A DNA stretch of 64,000 nt from Myxococcales bacterium (GTDB lineage Bacteria; Myxococcota_A; Polyangia; Polyangiales; Polyangiaceae): assembly GCA_016720545.1 (NCBI GenBank), contig JADKKK010000002.1, forward strand, positions 1 to 64,000. Reading direction: 5' to 3'. Both the position numbers and the translations under genes were made by a program. Of this stretch, positions 18,362-27,370 are shown piece after piece. How positions within the stretch are numbered: position 1 is the first letter of the stretch; each line of letters starts with the position of its first letter. The notes under the pieces were generated by a model. That model saw only the letters and a list, made by a program, of their open reading frames with translations. It made no database searches and had not been told where the DNA came from.

Positions 18362-20389
18362 ATGACCACTCACGACACTCCCCAGGGGCGCCTCGACGCG
18401 CTCCGGGCCCCGGTTCGGCGCGCCGAGCTCCGCATGCGGCTCTCGCGCGCGCTGCGAGGGGCCTCCACCGCGCTCTGTTTCGCGTTCGCGGTCGCCGCGA
18501 TCGCACTGGCCCTCCGGAAGCTCGGCGTGCTCCCCGAGCGCGCGACCCGCATCGCGCTCGGCGTCCTCGCCGCCGCCCCCCTCCTCGCCGGAGCCGCGTT
18601 CGGCCTCCGCCGCCTCCCTCCGCAGGCGGGCGCGGTGGCGCTAGACCGCCACCACGCGCTCTCCGACCGCATCGCCAGCGCGCTCTCGTTCTCGGAGCTG
18701 CCGGCCGCGGAGCGCACCCCGTTCATGGACGCGGCGATCGACGACGCGCTCGAGCACGCTGGGCGGGTCGAGCCGAAGCGCGCGGTGCCCGTCCCCGTTC
18801 CGCCCGACGCGTTCGTGGCGCTCGGCCTCGCCGCGCTGGTCGTGCTCGTCGCGCTCTTCGAGGTGCGCGTGCACCAGGCCGTGAAGAAGGCCCAGATGAT
18901 CGACGCGGTCGACGTCACCGCGGACGACATCGACGCGATGAAGGAGTTCTTGAAGGAGCTCGAGCAGAAGCAGCAGACCGAGGAGGCGAAGGCGGCGACG
19001 CAGGAGTTCAACCAGCTCATCGAGGACCTCGCGGCCAAGCGGCTCGATCGCACGGAGGCGTTCCGTCGCATGGAAGCCCTCGAGAACAAGCTGCTCGAGG
19101 GAAGCGAGGCCGACAAGAAGGCCCTGGAGGCAGCGCTCCAGAAGATCGGCGAGGAAATGAAGAAGGCCGAGCTCACCAAGCCTGCGGGCGAGGCGCTCGA
19201 CCAGAAGAACATGGTCGACGCCGAAAAGGCGCTGAAGGACCTCGCCAAGAAGCTCCGCGAGCAGGGCGGGAAGATCGACAAGGCCCAGCTCGAGAAGATG
19301 CGCGAGGCGCTCAAGGCCGCGGCCGGCGACCAGAAGAAGCGCGCCGAGGCCCTCCAGCAGCGCAGGGAGGAGGCCGAAAAGTCTCTGCTCCAGCAGAAGC
19401 AGAAGATGGGCGACGGCGGCGCGAACGAGCAGGAGCGCAGCCTGCTCCAGAAGAAGGAGCGCGAGCTCCAGCGGCTCGACCGCGAGCGCGAGCAGCAGAC
19501 CGAGCAGCAGCGGCAGCTCGATCGCCTCGACCGAGAGCTCCAGCAGGCCGCCGACGACCTCATGAAGGACCTGAACCTGTCCGCGAACGACCTCGACCAG
19601 GCGGCCGAGGACATCAACCGCATGGCCCGCCAACAGATGAGCCAGCAGGAGAAGGCCGAGCTCAAGCAGAAGCTCGAAGAGCTGCGCCAAATGCTCCGGC
19701 AGCAGGGGCAGGGGGGGCAAGGGCAGATGCAGCGGCTGCGCGTGTTTCAGCGTCGCGCTCAGGGCCAGGGTGGCCAGCAAGGCGGCCAGCAAGGGCAAGG
19801 CCAGCAGGGCGGTCAGCAAGGGCAAGGCCAGCAGGGCGGCCAGCAAGGCCAGCCGGGCGGGCAGCAAGGGCAAGGCCAGCAGGGCGGCCAGCAGGGGCAA
19901 GGTCAGCAGGCCGGTGGCCAAGGCGGCCAAGGCGGCCAAGGCGGCCAAGGCCAGGGGGGTCAGGGCGGCCAGGGCGGCGAGACCTGGATCCTCGGTCCCA
20001 ACGGCGAGAAGCTCATGCTCATCACCCGCGGCCAGGGCAGCGGCCAAGGCGGTCAGGGGCAGGGCCAGGGCGGTCAGGGCGGCCAGGGCCAAGGCCCGGG
20101 CGCGGGCACGGGCCACAACGATAAGGTCCAGGGCGGCGCCACGAACCCGAAGATGGGCACGCAAGACACTCAGGTCGCCGGTCAGGACACGGGCCAGGGC
20201 GGCAGTCGCAGCGAGGTGATCTTGGGCGCCGCGGAGCGCGGGTTCGCGTCGCGCGGGTACAAGAAGGTGTACCGCGAATACAACACCGTGGCGGAGGAGG
20301 CCCTCGACAAGGACGAGATCCCCGGAGGCTACCGGTTCTACGTTCGGCGGTATTTTCAGCTCATTCGCCCACGCGAAGGCCAGGAGTAG
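18362..20389 (+). CDS. Membrane coiled-coil protein with Gly/Gln-rich repeats, first gene of the MoxR/Bat operon (DUF4175-like)
   Basis: 675 aa from ATG 18362, with GGAG eight bases upstream. Two or three membrane helices lie in the first 180 residues (CFAFAVAAIALAL, GVLAAAPLLAGAAF, FVALGLAALVVLVALF). Residues ~190-455 are a long charged coiled coil rich in Glu/Gln/Lys. Residues ~460-600 are low-complexity Gly/Gln repeats (GQQGGQQG type). A folded tail follows (YREYNTVAEEALDKDEIPGGYRFYVRRYF). This layout matches DUF4175-type proteins that precede moxR in Bat-like operons. The role is not established; an envelope scaffold working with the VWA proteins is an inference. The coding repeats are listed separately. 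Confidence 0.75.
   Translation: MTTHDTPQGRLDALRAPVRRAELRMRLSRALRGASTALCFAFAVAAIALALRKLGVLPERATRIALGVLAAAPLLAGAAFGLRRLPPQAGAVALDRHHALSDRIASALSFSELPAAERTPFMDAAIDDALEHAGRVEPKRAVPVPVPPDAFVALGLAALVVLVALFEVRVHQAVKKAQMIDAVDVTADDIDAMKEFLKELEQKQQTEEAKAATQEFNQLIEDLAAKRLDRTEAFRRMEALENKLLEGSEADKKALEAALQKIGEEMKKAELTKPAGEALDQKNMVDAEKALKDLAKKLREQGGKIDKAQLEKMREALKAAAGDQKKRAEALQQRREEAEKSLLQQKQKMGDGGANEQERSLLQKKERELQRLDREREQQTEQQRQLDRLDRELQQAADDLMKDLNLSANDLDQAAEDINRMARQQMSQQEKAELKQKLEELRQMLRQQGQGGQGQMQRLRVFQRRAQGQGGQQGGQQGQGQQGGQQGQGQQGGQQGQPGGQQGQGQQGGQQGQGQQAGGQGGQGGQGGQGQGGQGGQGGETWILGPNGEKLMLITRGQGSGQGGQGQGQGGQGGQGQGPGAGTGHNDKVQGGATNPKMGTQDTQVAGQDTGQGGSRSEVILGAAERGFASRGYKKVYREYNTVAEEALDKDEIPGGYRFYVRRYFQLIRPREGQE
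19759..20105 (+). repeat. In-frame Gly/Gln low-complexity repeats
   Basis: Two blocks (about 19759-19979 and 20029-20105) of short, imperfect units of the type GGCCAGCAAGG/GGCAAGGCCAGCAGG, coding GQQGGQ and GQGGQ, inside the membrane coiled-coil gene. Unit boundaries drift by multiples of three, so the reading frame is kept. Such tracts change length easily by slippage and are hard to assemble. Confidence 0.85.
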
Positions 20390-20464
20390 GCCGCCGCCGT
20401 CCAACGTTTACGCGACACGACGCGACACCGACGCGACACACACGACACGAGGCAGGGAGAGACG

Positions 20465-21524
20465 ATGACCGACGACGCGCAGTCCGCAGACGTGAAGACC
20501 GAGGTCGCCGAGTTTCGGCGCAGCATCGACGCGCTCCGTGCCGAGATCGCTCGGTCGATCATCGGCAACCAGGAGGTGGTCGACGGCGTGCTCACGTGCC
20601 TCCTGGCCGGGGGCCACGCGCTGCTCGAGGGCGTGCCCGGGCTCGGCAAGACGATGCTCGTCCGCACCCTGTCGGAGACCCTGAGCCTCTCGTTCTCGCG
20701 CGTGCAGTTCACGCCCGATCTGATGCCGGCCGACATCCTCGGCACGACGGTCATCGACGACTCGCAGGGCGGCGGCAAGGTGTTCGAGTTCCGCAAGGGG
20801 CCCATGTTCGCCAACATCGTCCTCGCCGACGAGATCAACCGCGCCACCCCGAAGACGCAGAGCGCGCTCCTCGAGGCGATGCAGGAGCACCGCGTGTCGG
20901 TGGGGCGCACCACCCACGTCCTCGAGAAGCCGTTCGTCGTGCTCGCGACCCAAAACCCGCTGGAGAGCGAGGGCACGTACCCGCTGCCGGAGGCGCAGCT
21001 CGACCGCTTCTTCTTCAAGCTGCACGTCGGCTTCCCCGGACCGCGACGAGCCCACGGGATCCTGGATCGCACCACCGGGGCGAGGCGACCGAGGGGAAGG
21101 CCGTGCTCGACCGCGCGCGCATCCTCGAGATGCAGAAGCTCGTGCGCGAGGTGCCCGTCGCGCGGCACGTGCAGGACTACGCGGTGCGCCTGCTCCAGTC
21201 GACGCACCCGACCGAGTCGACGTGGCCGATCTCGGCAAGCGCTTCGTGCGCTTCGGCGCCTCGCCGCGCGGCGCGCAGTCCCTGTTGCTTGCGTCGAAGA
21301 TCCGCGCGCTGTTCGAGGGGCGGTTCGCCGCCAGCATCGACGACGTGCGGAGCCAGGCGCTGCCGGCGCTGCGTCATCGCATCCTGCTCAACTTCGAGGG
21401 CGAGGCCGAGGGCATCAAGACCGACCAGGTGATCGAGGCGACGCTGAAGAGCGTGCCCGAGACCAAGGCGGGGCTGCGTGAGCGGGCCACCGACAACGGC
21501 GAGGCCCGCATTGGGGCTCCTTGA
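20465..21524 (+). pseudogene. MoxR-family AAA+ ATPase, interrupted by two apparent frameshifts
   Basis: From ATG 20465 (AGGGAGA upstream) the frame encodes a normal MoxR N-terminus: [14 protein letters not shown] (Walker A), [20 protein letters not shown] (Walker B region), [20 protein letters not shown]. Conserved sequence then moves to the next frame near 21075-21080 ([18 protein letters not shown] onward) and again near 21215-21222 ([18 protein letters not shown] onward), ending at TGA 21524. Each shift equals one missing base; the first lies in a GGGG run. All segments are well conserved, which favours sequencing or assembly indels over old decay. MoxR ATPases act as chaperones for VWA proteins, and three such partners follow. 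The in-frame stop for the first frame is 21481. Confidence 0.85.
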
Positions 21525-22446
21525 CCGCGTCTTCGGACGATCGGAGAAGTCCGCGGCGCGCGGCGGAGACGACGAGCTCTTCGACGACGAGTTCCAGCGG
21601 AAGCTCGACTACCTCGCGCTCGTGAGCCGGCGCGTGTTCGCCGGCCGGATGCGGGCCGAGCGACGCACGAAGAAGAGCGGCTCCGGCGTCGAGTTCGCGG
21701 ATCACCGCGAGTACCAGCCGGGCGACGATTTCCGCTACCTCGACTGGAACATCTACCAGCGGTTCGGCCGCCTCCTGGTGCGGCTGTTCGAGGAGGAAGA
21801 GGATCTCTCGATCTACTTCATCCTCGACACCTCTTCGTCGATGGGCTTCGGCGACGGGGAGAAGCTCCGCCACGGAAAGCGCCTCGCGGCGGCGCTCGCC
21901 TACGTGGGGCTCGCCAACCTCGATCGCGTGAGCATCGTCGCGACCGCCGACCGCGTGACCGAGCGCATGCAGGAGACCCGAGGGAAGGCCCGCATCTTCA
22001 AGGTGTTCCGCTTCCTCACCCAGCTGAAGGCGGAGGGCACGACCGATCTCGGTGAGGCCATGAAGACCTTCGTGGCGCAGAACAAGCGCCGGGGGCTCGC
22101 CGTGCTCATCAGCGATCTGTACGATCCCGCCGGGTTCGAGGCGGGCATCAACGTGCTCCGCTACAACAAATTCGACCCGTTCGTCGTGCACGTGACCGAT
22201 CCGGCCGACGCGCGACCCAAGCTCGCGGGCGACGTGTTGCTCTACGACTGCGAGACCGGCGACGAGCGCGAGGTCACCGTGACCGCGAAGGTGCTCGAGC
22301 GCTTCGAGCATGTGTATGGCGAATACCTGGGGGAAATCGAGCGGTTCTGTAGCACGCGGCAGGTGCCCTACATTCGCGCCGACGTCGGCGTGCCCTTCGA
22401 GGAGCTCATCTTGCGCGTGTTCCGTCGCGGAGGGTTCCTCCGGTGA
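21478..22446 (+). CDS. DUF58 domain-containing protein
   Basis: 322 aa from GTG 21478; a TTG at 21511 ([10 protein letters not shown]) with GCGAGG upstream is an equally good start, overlapping the end of moxR. It contains the DUF58 signature ([26 protein letters not shown] in part) and then a VWA-like fold with a metal-site motif [10 protein letters not shown] near residue 118. Soluble, with no membrane helix. DUF58 proteins are the standard partner of MoxR ATPases. Its TGA overlaps the next start (GTGA at 22443-22446), so translation is coupled. Confidence 0.92.
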   Translation: MSGPPTTARPALGLLDRVFGRSEKSAARGGDDELFDDEFQRKLDYLALVSRRVFAGRMRAERRTKKSGSGVEFADHREYQPGDDFRYLDWNIYQRFGRLLVRLFEEEEDLSIYFILDTSSSMGFGDGEKLRHGKRLAAALAYVGLANLDRVSIVATADRVTERMQETRGKARIFKVFRFLTQLKAEGTTDLGEAMKTFVAQNKRRGLAVLISDLYDPAGFEAGINVLRYNKFDPFVVHVTDPADARPKLAGDVLLYDCETGDEREVTVTAKVLERFEHVYGEYLGEIERFCSTRQVPYIRADVGVPFEELILRVFRRGGFLR

Positions 22447-24353
22447 TCCTCGCTGGCCTCCCGCTCCTGCAGTTGCTCGCGATCCTCGGCGGCGCCGGGG
22501 CCTTCGCGACAGCGCTCTACATCCTGAAGCTCCGCCGTCGCGCCGTGGCGGTGCCGTTCTCGAAGCTCTGGGAGCGCATCCTCCGCGACAAGGAGGCGAC
22601 CAGCCTCTTCTCGAAGCTGAAGCGCCTGCTCTCGCTGCTGCTCCAGCTCGCGCTGCTCGCGCTGCTGGCCCTCTCGCTCGGCGATCCGCGCGCGGCCGCG
22701 ACGCTCATCAAAGGGAGAAACCTCGTCGTCCTCGTCGACGCGAGCGCGTCGATGCAGGCCACCGACGTGGCCCCGACCCGGCTCGGCGCCGCGAAGGCCG
22801 AGATCAAGAAGCTCATTCGGGGGCTGGGCGGGTCGGACCGCATGCTCATCGCGCAGATGGACGCCACCGTGACGCCCACCGGGCCGATGAGCGGTGACAC
22901 GTCGGAGCTCGAGCGCGCCCTCGATCAGATCCGCGCCACCGACACCCGCGCCGACTTTCCGCGCGCGCTGCGCTTCGCGACCGACGCGCTGCGGGGCGTG
23001 GAGAACGCGGAGATCGTCGTGGTCTCCGACGGGGCGCTCGGCCCCGCCTCCGACGCGACCGGCCCCGTGCGCCTCGGCGACGCCAAGCTCTCCTACATCC
23101 CCGTGGGGAAGGCGTCTCGCAACGTCGCGATCACGGCGTTCTCCGTGCGTCGCTACCCGCTCGACAAGAGCCGGTACGAGGTGATGCTCGAGGTCACGAA
23201 CACGGGCGCCGACGTCGAGGAGATCGAAATGAAGCTCCTCGGTGACGGGCAGCTCGTCGACCTCACGAAGCTCCGGCTGCAGCCCGGCGAGCGCCTCCCG
23301 CGGTTCTACCCCAACCTCTCGGGCGCCAGCCGCACGCTCGAGGCCCGCATCCAGCCGATCGAGACCTCGAAGGACGAGCTCCCGGCCGACAACCGCGCGT
23401 ACGCGCTGCTGCCCGAGCGCCGCCGCGCGAAGATCCTGGTGGTCAGCGCCGGAAACACCTACCTCGAGGCCGCGCTGCTGCTCGACGAGTACCTCGATGT
23501 CACCCTGATGAGCCCGCGTGACTACCTCTCGAAGGCCGGCGAGGTGAAGGGCGAGGTCATCATCTTCGACGGCGTCACGCCGGCCACGCCGCCGCGGGCC
23601 CACGCGATCTACCTCGACCCCCGCGGGCCGGGTTCCCCCGTCAAGGTCGACGCCGAGCTGAAGGGCCCGGCGTTCGATCGGATCGAGCGGAAGCACCCCA
23701 TCGTGCGCTGGACCGCCCTCGACGACGTCAACATCGCCCGTGGTCACAAGCTCGTGCCCGAGGCGAACGACAAGGTGGTCGGCGCGAGCGACGCCGGGCC
23801 CATCCTCGTGACCGGTGCGCGCGGAGGCTTCAAGTTCGTCGCCCTCGGCTTCGACATCCGCGAGAGCGATCTCCCGCTGCGCGTCGCGTGGCCGCTCGTC
23901 TTGCTGAACAGCATCAACTTCTTCCTCGACGAGGACGCCAACTACATCTCGAGCTTTCGCACGGGCGAGGTCTTCCGTGTGCCGCTCGTCACCGAGTCGG
24001 GGCGCGCCGAGCTGCAGCTCCCCGACAGCCGCAAGGAGCTCGTCCCCGTGTTCGAGGGGCGCGCCGTGTATTCGGGCGCCCAGGCCGGCTTCTACGAGCT
24101 CACGGCGCCCGACGCGAAGGTGGGCGCTACGGGCGCCGAGGCGGGCAAGGCGTCCTTCGCCGCGAACCTGCTCGACCGCGACGAGAGCACCCTCGTACCG
24201 ACCGCGGACCTCGTCGTCGACGGCCAGAAGGCGAGCGCGGTCGAGGGCTTCACGGTCGGCGTGCGGCGCGAGGTTTGGATCTACCTCCTCATCGCGGCGG
24301 TCATCCTCACGTCGATCGAGTGGGCGACCTACCACCGGAGGCTCACGGTATGA
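22443..24353 (+). CDS. BatA-like VWA membrane protein
   Basis: 636 aa from GTG 22443, overlapping the DUF58 gene by four bases. Residues 1-80 match the aerotolerance-regulator (BatA) N-terminal domain with two membrane helices (LLQLLAILGGAGAFATALYI and LLSLLLQLALLALLALSL) around RRRAVAVPFSKLWERI. A VWA domain follows with the metal site DASASM near residue 98. The middle is a beta-rich periplasmic part and a Rossmann-like segment; a last helix (WIYLLIAAVILTSIEW) sits near the C-terminus. Probably an inner-membrane component of the MoxR-VWA complex. Its TGA overlaps the next ATG (ATGA). Confidence 0.9.
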   Translation: MILAGLPLLQLLAILGGAGAFATALYILKLRRRAVAVPFSKLWERILRDKEATSLFSKLKRLLSLLLQLALLALLALSLGDPRAAATLIKGRNLVVLVDASASMQATDVAPTRLGAAKAEIKKLIRGLGGSDRMLIAQMDATVTPTGPMSGDTSELERALDQIRATDTRADFPRALRFATDALRGVENAEIVVVSDGALGPASDATGPVRLGDAKLSYIPVGKASRNVAITAFSVRRYPLDKSRYEVMLEVTNTGADVEEIEMKLLGDGQLVDLTKLRLQPGERLPRFYPNLSGASRTLEARIQPIETSKDELPADNRAYALLPERRRAKILVVSAGNTYLEAALLLDEYLDVTLMSPRDYLSKAGEVKGEVIIFDGVTPATPPRAHAIYLDPRGPGSPVKVDAELKGPAFDRIERKHPIVRWTALDDVNIARGHKLVPEANDKVVGASDAGPILVTGARGGFKFVALGFDIRESDLPLRVAWPLVLLNSINFFLDEDANYISSFRTGEVFRVPLVTESGRAELQLPDSRKELVPVFEGRAVYSGAQAGFYELTAPDAKVGATGAEAGKASFAANLLDRDESTLVPTADLVVDGQKASAVEGFTVGVRREVWIYLLIAAVILTSIEWATYHRRLTV

Positions 24354-27175
24354 GCGCCGATCCGAAGGAGCGTCTCCGCAGGGCCGCGTACGGGGGCGGT
24401 GTGCTCGCCGTCCTCGTGGGGCTCCTGTGGGCCTACCACAGGTACGTGTACTCTGCAGGTCCGTCGCTCGCCTGGTCGCGAGGGGGCGTGGACTACGAGC
24501 TCCTGTCGCCGAAGATGCTCGCCGTGGCGCTGCTCGCGCCCTACTTCATGTGGGTCATCGGCAAGAGCCTCGCCGACCTGCCGATCGTGCAGCGCGTGCT
24601 GTCGGTGCTGCTCCGCGTCGCCTTCGTGGCGCTGCTGGCGCTGGGGCTCTCGCGCCTCGCGCGCACCGCGACCACGGAGAAGATCTGCACGGTCTACCTC
24701 GTGGACGTCTCCGAGTCGGTGCCCGACGAGGCGCTGGCCGACGCGCGCGCCGAGATCGCCAAGGGCCTCAAGGCGAAGCGAAAGGACGACCTCGTCCGCG
24801 TGATCACGTTCGCGCGTCGCGCGCGTGCCCTCCCTGTCGACGACCTCTCGTTCGACGCGCCCGCGATCGAGCGCCACGAGGCCCTCGCGACCGGCGATCC
24901 GAAGCTCGACAAGAAGCGGCAAGGCCTCGGTGCGGCGAGCGACCTCGCGAGCGCGCTGCAGCTCGCGTACGGCCTCTACCCGTCGGGCATGTTGCGGCGC
25001 GCCGTGATCCTCTCCGACGGCGTGCAGACCGACGGCGACGTCCTCGCGGAGGCGAACCGCGCCCGCGGCTTCGGCGTGAAGCTCTTCGCCGTGCCTTACA
25101 CCCGCCCCGTGCCCGGTGAGGTCGCCCTCCGCGAGCTGCGCGTGCCTCCGAAGGTGCGCGTCGGCGAGCCGTTTAACCTGCACGCGCACATCTTCTCGAG
25201 CCGACCCCAGAAGGTGAAGGCGGTCTTGAAGCAGGGCGAGGCCATCAACGGCCTCGACGGCGTGCGCTCGATCGATCTTCTCGCGGGCGACAACGACGTC
25301 CCCTTCAAGAGCGTGGTGCGCGTGGCCGGCGAGGTCACCTATCAGCTCGACCTCTCCGACATCCCCGAGGATCGCTTCAAGGAGAACAACGGCGTCTCCG
25401 TGTCGGTGGCGGTGCCCGGCCGCCCTACGGTGCTCTACGTGGAGGGCACCGTGTCGCGCGCGAGCTACCTCGCGAGCGCCCTGTCCGCGCAAGAGTTCGA
25501 CGTCGACGTGCGCGGCCCGCGCGAGCTTCCGCAGAACATCCGCGAGCTCGAGCGGTACGACTTCGTCATTCTCTCCGACGCTCCCGCCGAGTCCGTCAGC
25601 ATGACGCAGCAGGAGGCGCTCGAGAGCTACGTGCGTGACCTCGGCGGCGGCTTCCTCTTCGCGGGTGGCGAGAGCGGCTACGGCCTCGGCGGCTGGTACC
25701 ACACGACCGTCGAGCGTATGCTCCCGGTGCGCATGGACGCGGAGAAGCGCCGCGACGAGCCGCAGGTCGCGATGTCGCTCGTGATCGACCGCTCCGGGAG
25801 CATGAGCGGCCTGCCGCTCGAGATGGCCAAGGCGGCGGCGAAGGCCACAGCGGACGCGCTCTCCGGGGACGACCTCCTCGAGGTCATCGCGTTCGACTCG
25901 TCGCCGACCCGCGTGGTGCGCATGACCCCTGCGAAGCACCGCGCGCGCATTCAGGGCGACATCGCGCGGATCCAGCCAGGCGGCGGCACCGAGATCTTCC
26001 CCGCGCTCGACGCGGCGTACCAGTCGCTCACCGTCACGCGGGCGCGCAAGAAGCACGTGATCCTCCTCACGGACGGCCAGGCCCCGCAGGGCGGCATCCG
26101 GGATCTCGTGCAGGCGATGGCGGCCGAGGGCATGACCGTGTCGAGCATCGGCCTCGGCGGCGGCGTCGACGAGGGCCTGCTCCGCATGATCGCCGACCTC
26201 GGCGGCGGACGCTTCTACAAGGTGCTCGACGCCCAGCAGCTGCCCCGTGTCTTCACGCGTGAGACCGAGATGGTGTCGCGCTCGGCGGCCGTGGAAGAGT
26301 ACTTCCAGCCCAAGGTCGTCACCTCGGCGGGCTTCATGCGCGGCGTAGACCTCGCGTCCGCGCCCTTTCTCCACGGCTACGTCGCCACCAAGATGAAGCC
26401 GCCGCCCGCTCAGGAGCTCCTGCAGTCGGAGGTGGGCGAGCCCATCCTCGCGCGGTGGCACGTGGGCCTCGGGTGGTCGCTCGCTTGGACGAGCGACGTG
26501 AAGAACCTCTGGGCGGTCGAGTGGCTGAAGTGGCCTGGCTATGGGCAGTTTTGGGGCCAGCTCGTCCGCGAGCACATGCGCCAGAAGCGTCGACAGCAGC
26601 TCGACATGCAGGCCGCCATCGACCCGGCGACCGGGCACGTGAAGGCCCACATCGACGCCATCGGCGGAGACGATCGCTTCCAGAATGGGCTCGAGGCGAA
26701 GTTCACGGTCGTCGGGCCGCAGCCCTCGGGGGAGAAGAAGACGGTCCCGATGAAGCAGACCGCGCCCGGTCGCTACGAAGCGGATTTTCCGCTGGAGCGC
26801 TTCGGCTCGTTCCTCCTGCACGCGTCTCTCGAGCGCGAGGTGACCGACGCGAAGGGGACCACGCGCTCGGCGCAAGTCGCGGAGAGCTTCGGTCACGTGC
26901 AGAACCCGTACCCGCGCGAGTACCTCGCGCTCGCTCCGGACGTCGGCACCCTCCGACGCGCGGCGGAGCTCACGGGGGGCACGTTCTCGCCGGCGCCCGC
27001 CGCCGTGTTCGACCCCGCAGGGGAGACTATCCGCTATCACCAAGACCTGTGGCCTCGGTTCATCCTCGCGGCGCTCGTCGTGTACCTCCTCGACCTGCTC
27101 GTGCGGCGCGTTCGCTTCTTCGATCGCAAGGTCACCGCGCGCGCGACCGTGCCCGCGCCCTCCACGCGTCGGTGA
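24350..27175 (+). CDS. VWA and glutamine-amidotransferase-like membrane protein
   Basis: 941 aa from ATG 24350, coupled to the previous gene by ATGA; the longer upstream frame is shadow. It has three N-terminal membrane helices, then a first VWA-like domain with DVSESV, then an Ig-like region. A GATase1-like segment follows (PTVLYVEGTVSRASYLASAL, GGGFLFAGGESGYG) in which no catalytic Cys is evident. A second VWA domain has a full metal site DRSGSMSGLP near residue 481. After another beta-rich part there is a C-terminal helix (FILAALVVYLLDLLV). It closes the MoxR/Bat operon. Likely the large membrane component of the complex; the target is unknown. Confidence 0.9.
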   Translation: MSADPKERLRRAAYGGGVLAVLVGLLWAYHRYVYSAGPSLAWSRGGVDYELLSPKMLAVALLAPYFMWVIGKSLADLPIVQRVLSVLLRVAFVALLALGLSRLARTATTEKICTVYLVDVSESVPDEALADARAEIAKGLKAKRKDDLVRVITFARRARALPVDDLSFDAPAIERHEALATGDPKLDKKRQGLGAASDLASALQLAYGLYPSGMLRRAVILSDGVQTDGDVLAEANRARGFGVKLFAVPYTRPVPGEVALRELRVPPKVRVGEPFNLHAHIFSSRPQKVKAVLKQGEAINGLDGVRSIDLLAGDNDVPFKSVVRVAGEVTYQLDLSDIPEDRFKENNGVSVSVAVPGRPTVLYVEGTVSRASYLASALSAQEFDVDVRGPRELPQNIRELERYDFVILSDAPAESVSMTQQEALESYVRDLGGGFLFAGGESGYGLGGWYHTTVERMLPVRMDAEKRRDEPQVAMSLVIDRSGSMSGLPLEMAKAAAKATADALSGDDLLEVIAFDSSPTRVVRMTPAKHRARIQGDIARIQPGGGTEIFPALDAAYQSLTVTRARKKHVILLTDGQAPQGGIRDLVQAMAAEGMTVSSIGLGGGVDEGLLRMIADLGGGRFYKVLDAQQLPRVFTRETEMVSRSAAVEEYFQPKVVTSAGFMRGVDLASAPFLHGYVATKMKPPPAQELLQSEVGEPILARWHVGLGWSLAWTSDVKNLWAVEWLKWPGYGQFWGQLVREHMRQKRRQQLDMQAAIDPATGHVKAHIDAIGGDDRFQNGLEAKFTVVGPQPSGEKKTVPMKQTAPGRYEADFPLERFGSFLLHASLEREVTDAKGTTRSAQVAESFGHVQNPYPREYLALAPDVGTLRRAAELTGGTFSPAPAAVFDPAGETIRYHQDLWPRFILAALVVYLLDLLVRRVRFFDRKVTARATVPAPSTRR

Positions 27176-27370
27176 AGGCCGCCTCTCGATCTCGAGAACG
27201 GCTCTGGCCCAGGCGGCTCCGCGGCCGCGTCCGCGCGTCACACGAAGGCACCTCGGGGACCGAGGGGCGGGTGCAGCGCCGGGTCGATGAAGGTGCAGCG
27301 TGCTTTCGTCGCTTCCTTTGGGTAAGTAGCGCACGGCGGCCGCGTCCTTCGCGGTCCCCTGGAGCTCCCC

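Noticed and set aside
19759..20105. Possible CRISPR-like or satellite repeats
   Set aside because: Units are short, contiguous, without spacers, and code in-frame Gly/Gln; it is a protein repeat.
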